Shown in pieces: positions 60,401 through 64,000 of a stretch of 64,000 nucleotides of DNA. The notes below the pieces were generated by a model. The model did no database searches, was not told the DNA's origin, and saw only the letters and a program-made list of their open reading frames with translations. Every line of letters begins with the position of its first letter. Position 1 is the first letter of the stretch. Source of the stretch: Apostichopus japonicus (taxonomy: Eukaryota; Echinodermata; Holothuroidea; Aspidochirotida; Stichopodidae); assembly GCF_037975245.1 (NCBI RefSeq), contig NC_092569.1, positions 26,591,168 to 26,655,167 of the forward strand, in the 5' to 3' direction. The position numbers were made by a program, and so were the translations under genes.

Positions 60401-63211
60401 ATATGCTGTTGTTATTGGAGGCATTCATATAAGACTCAAACACAATGGCCAAAGTAGGGTTTGTAACAATTGCAATGGAGAGGATCATCTAATGAGAAAC
60501 TGCCCAAACTATAGATGTAAACAATGTGATAAGCTGGGACACTCCGAATCAAGATTCCCCAACAATAGAATGCTTTAACTGTTATCGTTTTGGCAACAAA
60601 AACTTCAACTGTAGGATCAGCAAGACAAAGAGACGACAAGAGAATCCGATCAAGGGAACAATGATGAAGTTCACAAACAATCTAACCTTAAAGGAGACAC
60701 TAGAAAAGACAGTCAAGTGACAGATCAAGCCACTGGATCGAACTTAGACACAGGCGAAAGTGAAACTTCGATCGTCATGGACACAGAAAGCGAAGATTTA
60801 CCAAAGCAAAGACATAGTGAAAATAGCAATAACAAACAGACCAAACCAGCAGAAAAATATAGTAAAACCCAAAAGAAAACCTTCCTACAACATCCAATTC
60901 CCATCCCGCGAGAACTTGATCCTCGGCAACAGAAAACACAAGAATGAAGAGAGCAGTTTCAACCAATGAAGTCTACACTATACCGAAGAAGTTAACCAGT
61001 CAACAAAAGAAAATCACACAACCAGCGATCGAGAAAACCTACAATTTCCGCCTCCAAGAAGCAAGGACAGACAGGAACTGCTAATAAAGGAGGCCATAAA
61101 AACTAACTGAATTTACTATTGGACTCAATTCATTTCAGTGAAAATGGCAATCAAACTTGACTTTCTACTAGTCATTATACTTTTTAACATTAATTCCACG
61201 GAGGACATGAGCGAAAATAATATATCTTGTAAGTAGTATGGTATCGATTCTTTTAATAATTAACCACCCAATAAGTGTATATCATTACTACATCACAATA
61301 GTCGTAGTCTAAGAAAACAATTTTCCGATATTGCTACTTTGATCTCTTTTTAAATCAAGATTTTTCCATAATTGGCTTTACTGAAACCTGGTTTACAAAT
61401 GACATATCTCCTCATCTCGAGTCATACATATTCATGTTTCTTTGTTCTTATATTATATTACGCCCTCCCTTTATCAGTTGTTCACTTGCTCTTGCAATGT
61501 AGAATGCAGTTCAATAAAATAAATGGCTTTCATTAATGATTGAGTTCTCTCATATTTAGTGTCTTTACCCAAGTTTACATATATATTTTTTATGTTCTTT
61601 ACTCCAGTATATAACACCGGCGACAAAGATTTTCTTATGAAGAAACTTGGGTTCTATTTCTTAGCTGGTTCCAATGTATAGGCCTACATTTGTTATAGTA
61701 TTGATTCAACCAATGACGAGTTCGTTAGCTATGAAGAGAGATATTAGCTTGACAAACAGTATAGTTCTTCTTGGCAAATAGTGTCAAAGACGATAACAAT
61801 AATGGTTGTAGTATACTTTAGTCTTATTCCCTCTGCCTGTGAAATGGCAGAAAGGAACGTTGATGAATTCAAAAGGACAATTAGTAACGTTCTAGTGGTA
61901 AAAGAGTCGCAAAATGCAAAACAAGCACTACAAACAGTGACTTCAAAATAGGACAAACTGTAACCCGCGTTGTGGACTCGAGGGAAAGGTCATGTAGTAC
62001 GAATCCAGTGCAAGTTGAAGACTTTTACAGATGTTACAGTGTCTTATGGATCTCAACAAAATTACCAAGGAGGTGTAAGAGCCACATTACAAAACAATCT
62101 TTACAAGGGAAGCATGTAGCCTAACTTATTATGTTCATAAACAGTGGCGGGCACAGGACCTAAATCCTAATGTCAATATGCCACCGAATGCGGCATTTGA
62201 CGCTTTTAAGGATTTTTTTTTTTTTTATGGAGGAGGTGGGGGGTAACCACAGCTCTGACGTCAAAGACCCATGTGCTACCCCTCCTCCATCATTGTTCTT
62301 AAGCCTCGGAGGAGGATGAAAAGCCATGAAGTAAACATAAAATATTTTCTAGAATCTTTGCTGTTAATATAAGTCTAGCCTAATATTATGTGTAACGCAA
62401 AGAATATTGCCTATACTAGGTATGACAGTTTATCAGATGGTAAAATCAGGTCTGTTGGCGATTTGTTGCAGAGTTGGAGACCTCTTGGATGAACTCTATG
62501 GAGTGGAACGTTCGGTTAAGAATTGTAATGGTTTTGCTATAGCCTAGGCAAAGCTATACTGAGTTGGACTGATCGAACAACATGAAATGTTTGATATCAA
62601 TGCTCTTTGGGAGAATTTGAAAACTTCAGCTAATGTTTCTCTTAAATTTGTAAGCCTCTACAAAAATATTCTCCGGTGTCCCGACCACGCCCCTGCCCCC
62701 TCCCCCCGAAAACCCTGCTTGGCCGGACTTTTCATTTTCCTACTGCTAATGAAATTTAAAAGTCGCGAAATTTGTGATTTTTGGGGCGCCTAACTGGCAG
62801 CGCTGGCTTATATTCCTACAGTCCAGTTGGACTGGAAGTATAGCATATATAGTTCACCTTTGCTCTTATACGAATATTAGGGGTATGACCCTGGGGTCGT
62901 TGAAGGACACTCTCAAGTAAGGGGTTTGGAGGTCCGGACCCAGAAGAAGAAAAGATAAATGTGACATTATGCATTTCTAAAAAATAAATCATAAATTAGG
63001 TCTAAACTTATGTCGACACGGTTGTTCCATTACAGAACACTATTTTCATTGTACATTCATGGATACTCACTCATATATCATTTTTAAAAATTAGTAATGT
63101 AATGTAAAAATTAAGCCTACCTTGAGACCTTCCTCCAAGAAGCAGAACGACAGCAATCAGAAGATAAATAAGAAAAGGTGATCGACACTGCTTTAATCCT
63201 CCTTTCTCCAT
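27161..63211 (-). CDS. Secreted fibrinogen-related-domain protein, seven exons, interrupted by transposons
   Basis: Exons in order: 63211-63121 signal peptide; 54279-44399 linker 1 (split by a retrotransposon); 34043-33957 linker 2; 33029-32938 linker 3; 31587-31459, 29526-29262 and 27429-27161 forming one FReD. Every junction is consistent: linkers start after a phase-1 G, linker 3 ends in phase 0, and the FReD exons join at ACG|GTC and GCA G|AC. The FReD has the family marks (TDGGGWT-VFQRR, VDFYRNW, EFWLGN, FSTVDRDND, CA...GAWWY..C, LNG.Y) and is about 220 residues, a normal length. FReD proteins of invertebrates are mostly secreted lectins of immunity or development; the role here is inferred. 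As sequenced, linker 1 is destroyed unless it is skipped. Confidence 0.85.
27650..28065. repeat. 44-bp tandem repeat with 132-bp higher-order period
   Basis: About nine units of the type tcattatgcttggtttctgtgatgtcttagcatatc. From about 27781 a three-unit block, recognisable by the gatttcttagc and gatgtcatagc variants, is repeated once at about 27913. This lies in the intron between FReD exons C and B. Confidence 0.9.
28066..31067. other. FReD gene introns, otherwise featureless
   Basis: Outside exon B (29262-29526) I see no coding signal. A poly-C run lies near 29839. Confidence 0.4.
29262..29526 (-). CDS. FReD exon B
   Basis: A 265-nt exon with acceptor atatacag and donor GCAG|gtatgt. It starts VFQRRVNGSVDFYRNW, continues GFGELDHEFWLGN and LTNQGKYQLRID, and ends YSGNA. 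The RRVNGS sequence replaces the commoner RR-DGS. The exon starts in phase 0 and ends in phase 1, matching exons A and C. Confidence 0.94.
31068..31458 (-). repeat. Tandem array made from the 3' end of FReD exon A and its donor
   Basis: Five copies of a 73-83-bp unit, each reading on the minus strand GA-GGA-GGATGGACGgt(g/a)agtctag with an atatgtata tail. They differ by single bases and a small ctgta insertion. The real exon border at 31459 is the sixth copy. Most copies preserve the GT donor and the TDG.GWT-like codons. Confidence 0.9.
31459..31587 (-). CDS. FReD exon A
   Basis: A 129-nt exon with acceptor tttttgtcag and donor GACG|gtaagtct. It holds the N-terminal FReD subdomain: NCLDWFNASCNK, YTIKPTNWNG, FEVFCNMTDGGGWT. 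An N-linked glycosylation sequon is present at NAS. It is a paralogue of the plus-strand exon 5164-5292. Its 3' end and donor have been copied into a local tandem array (31068-31458). Confidence 0.92.
32938..33029 (-). CDS. FReD gene linker exon 3
   Basis: A 92-nt exon, acceptor acaatag, donor ATTGTG|gtgaga. It carries a duplicated ETTPK motif followed by QTTTGVNCPRDDPSIV. The Cys after the Thr-rich part starts the globular region. The phase is 1 at the start and 0 at the end, which fits the first FReD exon. Confidence 0.8.
33957..34043 (-). CDS. FReD gene linker exon 2 (Thr/Ser-rich)
   Basis: An 87-nt, phase 1-1 exon with acceptor ctgatag and donor GAAG|gtacag. It reads NLYASKPGDTTPMQTTSG followed by DASGSTVRE. 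The Thr/Ser/Pro content suggests an O-glycosylated stalk between the signal peptide and FReD. It is a tandem duplicate of linker 1: about 90 bases of the following intron (33862-33956) match 44310-44398 closely. Confidence 0.75.
35260..37760 (+). repeat. Left arm satellite array (about 180-bp units)
   Basis: Each unit contains cttgcccggtccaaag-gtgcttgaccaatt, taaatgaccactaaatcattactt, cgggaccacgaaaaagctttgggccctaat and gcacgc-ttggaccacctaaccaatggg. Units from 35700 to 37400 are very similar, while the first and last are more diverged, so the array has been homogenised internally. Confidence 0.95.
38584..39860. mobile_element. hAT-type element nested in the foldback centre
   Basis: The ends CAGGGACGTCGCTA and TAGCTACGTCCCTG are inverted repeats with one mismatch. 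The flanks aatctagc (38576-38583) and tatctagc (39861-39868) form an 8-bp duplication with one difference. No transposase frame is visible. A tandem repeat occupies 39040-39400 inside it. Confidence 0.8.
39040..39400. repeat. Imperfect tandem repeat of about 110-120 bp
   Basis: Three to four diverged copies with words such as aattgaaaaa-ttctg-aaaatgtttaattgacaac and tcgtcaatt-gacattttt, then tgttcacttcattcca. This lies within the nested hAT-type element. Confidence 0.7.
41130..42890 (-). repeat. Right arm satellite array, inverted
   Basis: About ten units of the same satellite in opposite orientation, recognised by ctttggaccgggcaagacgcattatggta. Unit number and variants differ from the left arm, so the two arms have evolved partly on their own. 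Confidence 0.95.
43747..44011. mobile_element. 265-bp MITE with CCCAGCAAACACAAA ends
   Basis: The ends CCCAGCAAACACAAA and TTTGTGTTTGCTGGG are perfect inverted repeats. The interior is dense in words built on aacgttttgataacgtt, themselves palindromic. It lies in the intron upstream of linker 2. A target duplication is not obvious. Confidence 0.8.
44100..44310. repeat. Intron segment duplicated with the linker exon
   Basis: The block at about 44145-44260 (gttgtggcctc, acttacaagg, tttgtcatggcaaaaatg, aacaaggat) matches about 54455-54560. It is the upstream intron of linker 2, corresponding to the upstream intron of linker 1, and shows that exon and flanking intron were duplicated together. Confidence 0.65.
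44414..44982 (+). repeat. Truncated inverted third LTR
   Basis: A reverse-orientation LTR copy that keeps the U3 terminus TGTTATG at its outer end and lacks about 145 bp of the opposite end. It meets the 3' LTR with a 3-base overlap (tgt). Its sequence matches the other two LTRs without visible differences, so it arose at or shortly before integration. Confidence 0.94.
44980..45693 (-). repeat. 3' LTR, 714 bp
   Basis: Same length and sequence as the 5' LTR, with TATAAAAG at 45325-45318. A polypurine tract precedes it. Its U5 end does not border host DNA but the inverted LTR fragment. Confidence 0.96.
45694..45708 (-). promoter_or_regulatory. Polypurine tract
   Basis: The minus strand reads AAAGATTGAGGGGGA immediately before the 3' LTR, the normal place and composition for the plus-strand primer. 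Confidence 0.8.
45709..46950 (-). other. Non-coding 3' region of the retrotransposon
   Basis: About 1.24 kb between the pol stop and the polypurine tract. I find no open frame of useful length on the sense strand, so there is no envelope-like gene. Confidence 0.6.
46951..51888 (-). CDS. pol: Retrotransposon Pol (protease, reverse transcriptase, RNase H, integrase)
   Basis: The frame is open from 51888 to the stop at 46951. The first in-frame candidate start is only a GTG at 51825, so expression by -1 frameshift from gag is likelier. Counting from 51825: aspartic protease DSG at 62-64 with ILGSQ near 136; reverse transcriptase about 370-580 with LDLKSAFF (D460), LPQGLNLSPAIF and the unusual catalytic box HHDD (527-530); RNase H about 675-795 (D680, E721, D746, D791); low-complexity linker 800-1000; integrase zinc finger H1088, H1095, C1125, C1128, and catalytic D1158, D1217, E1252; a GPLVIHQVL-type C-terminal module near 1396; then about 190 residues of unknown function. 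Longer than usual for this group. Confidence 0.95.
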   Translation of the reverse strand, partial: CKQSTNTEFSVGSTYDCTHHTVTPDKVPSKGRSKRKADNIWKNSNIPSSRYTGNDRNVDIQLDTRNFVRGTLHDGKGISLLFDSGATRSIISSSTVQNSKYLSSIQPVSVDVVNLKLGNGQFIHAYSTITFQVKIQGHEFQLSALIAANLTGIDLILGSQTLKELNGSLDFTTNCFRIKQAKVFLRPVQRFVIYPGQQRYITVQGRLPLYARNADVVIKPFPLISRMCPSRMLVKMHKGRTKILLRNMGNQKFFLHPSRTVAHLDLADIITVTEDIPTDSLDFLNVMRDIEKPSLFRTNSNSKENRDAITRYNLHRYPHLTADDPLVSKSEQGIMRDNINLEQSILNASETESIYEFLDSHRDAFSLYGELSHCPNYEADITLTNDEPFYIRPYRLSDEDKVIVASELDKLVRLGILAVGHQSYTSPVFLIPKKGTKDKRVVTDFRYLNSRIKRLNHPFPLLNETIRTIGYSGAKILGVLDLKSAFFCLPLSVHAQQYTGIASFHGGKHYYYKRLPQGLNLSPAIFQSQINDILATIPNSNKFCIAHHDDIIVYSADKRSHKQHLQAIFKVLMDNGLKISPKKCSIFQNSVRYMGHLLSITPEGEACIQPLHDRCAAIRNTPKPHNVKSVRRFVGAVNYVASFFPNIQALLRPLHQLSRKRKVFKWTEEHQCAFQSIKELLCNPPILHMPQKYGRFVLYSDTSRVATGSYLTQRVNGKENIIAYYSKILPPACQRYSVTELEMMGLFINVIAFKHLLQNVEFEAYVDHSAIVELFKSKQEPATSRLRKLLFKLSEYTFQVGYKKGSELVLADYLSRAPQEFHSEIDQVAREVNSCEDFSTPPKETFNPIMTRSMARSMGVKVPDLFPNKVTKESKQDSPAKESTNRVNRTSVPKATHSNEHVTQRPQSESQRTTTPVISTDKRETYIQRPIITMPSENRHTYSPDVLVVPNFTSVSQPSEPRLVDQNRHRVQEVVREPPPELFVQPKPVITNIDHLVTGHIPKQKELNKVMKAIQGKLIKNYDLPFDVKELQIQQQTCPYYKPIYDFLAHDIIPSNVKHARTVRSQAEDYLLCNSLLFRIFLHETNDAKMTLQLVVPETMVEQIISRYHDDLLSNHQGVMRTYLTIRQHFYLRNMFQRISNYIQACLRCQEFRKKPDKLRQYHARIPDSYRPFDRLSLDFKTMPTTATGFKHLMVVCDEITRFVVCVSLKTLDAETICEALLQRVVTTFGPPSCIISDAAASLTGKLVELLSKALGIEQKFISVSNHGSLQVERHIQTLSNFLKVNLNQFGTDWVRFVPTSAYAYNTFSSPQLGNYSPFELAFGRKPPNLTNLSFNPMAGLSQSHGEYAALLKKRFDHLSRVMLVLQKKQQDAQNVKISAKLDKGAIYSTGQLVYLYKPTSSSLTANSRKIAAEWCGPLVIHQVLDRTHYLLATLKGEILSDVFNYNRLKPCFVRASSETKNITNIQKLRNVLKTKGSSSEKVARMRNVLSSNTSNAENVNVMQDAHIEFHDEFGNILPGVTSDHIMCLMTTKPMNVASFLENRAHNEGLAIPYPSIKDSILRQKKVFANAPQGDMKVQRARYKLGELQVLVTYQTPCFPTGFKSHDFWWNVGKYSNTGEIMNFLHEKGLNITGNPGRMLQTLYG
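51855..52817 (-). CDS. gag: Retrotransposon Gag
   Basis: A 320-residue structural protein that would form the cytoplasmic particle and bind element RNA. ATG at 52817-52815, stop TAG at 51857-51855. The N-terminal half resembles a retrotransposon gag capsid region (RLWIENK, then FLARFSPG). Residues 225-240 look coiled-coil-like. An Arg/Ser/Asn-rich basic stretch (about 243-277) precedes one CCHC zinc knuckle, C286-X2-C289-X4-H294-X4-C299. Pol lies in the -1 frame and overlaps the end of gag by about 34 nt. The frame is intact. Confidence 0.93.
   Translation of the reverse strand: MPVSEQETSTSVNVMQKHRPTDFLPSQFQGDVIDADLAEAHYLGFEDYLEVHKLPSQTTPEAVAEEFNEICRIFKRTLKGQARLWIENKSFSTIADVRKQFLARFSPGTSSYAKSQAFHALSYTPGDTAQAHLAKISKAAAQLSYGEDQIRDKFISTLPLQCRSAVLMSASPQATIADLVMKVQCYFDLQIQSQPPASSEPFMAMHDKASSVQTPTISASSEIHELCTKIQELETKFDQSRTGRSESQDNPKDMRQRYSSRDSRGPRTGQNNNRRRLPYFNPSITCYYCQNRGHFAQYCQIRLSHEMEANVNKVPTQNFQ
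52818..53472 (-). other. Retrotransposon leader
   Basis: Untranslated region of about 655 bases between the primer-binding site and the gag ATG, with a short gtagtagtagtagtgg-like repeat. No recognisable frame. Confidence 0.6.
53473..53489 (-). promoter_or_regulatory. Primer-binding site
   Basis: Directly next to the 5' LTR the minus strand reads TGGTGGAGGAGCGGGGC. It starts with the TGG complementary to a tRNA 3' CCA. I do not assign the tRNA species. Confidence 0.75.
53490..54203 (-). repeat. 5' LTR, 714 bp
   Basis: On the minus strand it begins TGTTATGAAATAG and ends CACAATATTACA. A TATAAAAG box lies at 53835-53828. It appears identical to the 3' LTR over its whole length. Confidence 0.96.
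54280..57490. other. FReD gene intron 1, first part
   Basis: Intron between the signal-peptide exon and linker 1. Apart from the duplicated block near 54455-54560 and the open frame at 55517-55720, I see no structure. Confidence 0.4.
55517..55720 (-). other. Coding-like 67-residue open frame
   Basis: Starts MTSQIYNATTAPRQD and ends GLKPPFAKE before TGA. It carries three N-glycosylation sequons (NAT, NGT, NIS) and two Cys and has ordinary amino-acid composition, unlike nearby random frames. It has no signal peptide and no family I recognise. It may be an exon or chance. Confidence 0.2.
57500..59300 (+). pseudogene. Decayed L1/Tx1-like LINE ORF2
   Basis: Pieces of one reverse transcriptase are readable in order but in changing frames: RYIIDSIRTVYDII, GILFGIDFEKAFDS, RGCRQGDPLSPYLF, a YADES in place of the catalytic YADD, SGLKIKPSKS, LGRITIVKSLLLP with LPLPSAEYIKKV, and a C-terminal CNICQEYTETIEHIFYDC. 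Several frameshifts and stops make it dead. The change in the catalytic box is either decay or a sign of long inactivity. It lies in intron 1 of the FReD gene, antisense to it. Confidence 0.8.
59930..61440 (+). pseudogene. 5' part of another LINE: ORF1 zinc-knuckle protein and start of endonuclease
   Basis: The first part reads as a broken ORF1: a WIVTLRNVKDAEWLQESG block, then CNNCNGEDHLMRNCPNYRC and CKQCDKLGHS knuckles, a degenerate third knuckle (CYRFGNKNFNC) and a basic, Gln/Lys-rich tail. After about 61280 a frame gives NSRSLRKQF, then FSIIGFTETWF, the opening of an apurinic endonuclease of the CR1/Jockey type. It stops at about 61440, so the reverse transcriptase is missing. Frames shift several times. 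Confidence 0.7.
61441..63120. other. FReD gene intron 1, last part
   Basis: No gene seen. A CAGTGGCGGGCACAGG-type transposon end starts at 62142, with a T-run and G-rich tract behind it, but I find no partner end. Confidence 0.4.
63121..63211 (-). CDS. FReD gene exon 1: signal peptide
   Basis: ATG at 63211-63209 opens MEKGGLKQCRS followed by a hydrophobic run PFLIYLLIAVVLLLGG and then RSQ, a typical signal peptide. The exon ends CAAG|gtaggc in phase 1, which supplies the G needed by the linker exons that begin CT, CA or CC. The start is the only ATG in frame before the hydrophobic core. The exon is 31-36 kb from the FReD exons because of intron growth, so its assignment to this gene rests on phase and strand. 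Confidence 0.7.
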
Positions 63212-64000
63212 TTTGAACAAATCCAAAAGCGGAAAGGGAAAAACAATCTAAGTTTATCAAATGTGTATTTTCCTGTGATAGTAAATTGGTATATATCATA
63301 TATGTATGTCTTGCCGTCTCTGTGGTACTATAATGAAGATTAATGACTTTGCCATGTACTTATTACCATCTTCATAGAGTGATGTCCAACAAAGATACAC
63401 ATATAGTGACTTTTCATTGGTCATTATGTGGCTGACGTATGTAATGTTTCATGCATATTCAAGATCAACGATTGTGATTATACAATGTGGAAGCTATATA
63501 CAAATTTCGTGTTCACATCATATCAAATATCAAGTGATAACTCTGGAAGCCGCTGAGTGGTCGATTGGTAGACGATACCTTTACAATATGAATATTCAAT
63601 GAAAATTGCTTACTCTCAATTGGCTGTTTGTCCCTCCAACACCCAGTTAGACTGTAACAGCTCGTTAGATGTCAAGGGTTAATTATCTTCTTTCATATGA
63701 TACGTCTTGAGAAAAATTTGTTGTTGCTATGCAAAGCAAAGTCACATATTCCATACCCTTCGAGGTTTCTGCATTCTCCGATTGATCAACTTTCCTACTC
63801 CTCGGGTTCCACGTTTCTCTTGAAAAGATTACAAAAAATGTAAATGATGTTTTCAAAAACATTTGTATCCGCGTACTTCGTAAAGGGTTTCAGAGATGTT
63901 GTGATAATCCTTTATGGTAGCTTATATATGAAAGACTTCTGGTGATCAATAGACAGGGGAGCAACAACTGTTTTGTAGGCCTACTGGGGAGGGAAGCGGG
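63212..64000 (-). promoter_or_regulatory. Upstream flank of the FReD gene
   Basis: Should include the 5' untranslated region and promoter. I see AT-rich sequence but no TATA box, initiator or repeat that I can assign with confidence. Confidence 0.25.

Overview
This is animal nuclear DNA. Genes are split by introns with GT-AG borders, there are long AT microsatellites and minisatellites, and transposable elements fill most of the space. The families present (a secreted fibrinogen-domain protein, a Ty3/Gypsy element, a foldback element with satellite arms, hAT elements, Penelope-like and LINE remnants, a tRNA-derived SINE) fit a marine invertebrate deuterostome. An echinoderm is my best guess, but this is an inference from gene style, not a species identification.

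There are two recognisable host genes. The ribosomal protein S20 gene (RPS20) lies on the minus strand at about 9.3-13.5 kb. It has three well-supported coding exons, and its second intron carries a 1.15-kb hAT element with an imperfect 8-bp target duplication. The other gene is on the minus strand from 63211 down to 27161. It has a signal-peptide exon, three Thr/Pro-rich linker exons and three exons that form a complete fibrinogen-related domain (FReD). All junction phases agree: the linker exons meet at phase 1 and the domain exons give an uninterrupted frame to a stop codon. An orphan exon like the first FReD exon lies on the plus strand at 5164-5292.

The introns of the FReD gene hold the most striking structures. 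A 7.9-kb foldback element (35124-43065) has a perfect 9-bp target duplication and arms made of about 180-bp satellite units in opposite orientation. A hAT element is nested in its centre. A 9.8-kb Ty3/Gypsy retrotransposon (44414-54203) with open gag and pol frames has inserted inside one 87-bp linker exon, with a 4-bp duplication (gtcg). Its two 714-bp LTRs look identical, so the insertion is young. A third, inverted and truncated LTR is fused to its 3' LTR, so both outer ends of the insertion are the same U3 terminus.

Layout: 0-9 kb repeats, a LINE scrap, a SINE and the orphan exon; 9-13.6 kb RPS20; 14-24 kb MITEs, AT arrays, Penelope-like fragments and two hAT-type elements, one carrying an internal inversion; 24.3-25.9 kb a higher-order minisatellite; 27-63 kb the FReD gene with its nested elements, followed inside its first intron by two decayed LINEs (57.5-61.4 kb); 63.2-64 kb upstream flank. 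Apart from the gypsy gag and pol, the long-range logic is one host gene whose linker exon was duplicated in tandem and whose introns were then enlarged by transposons.
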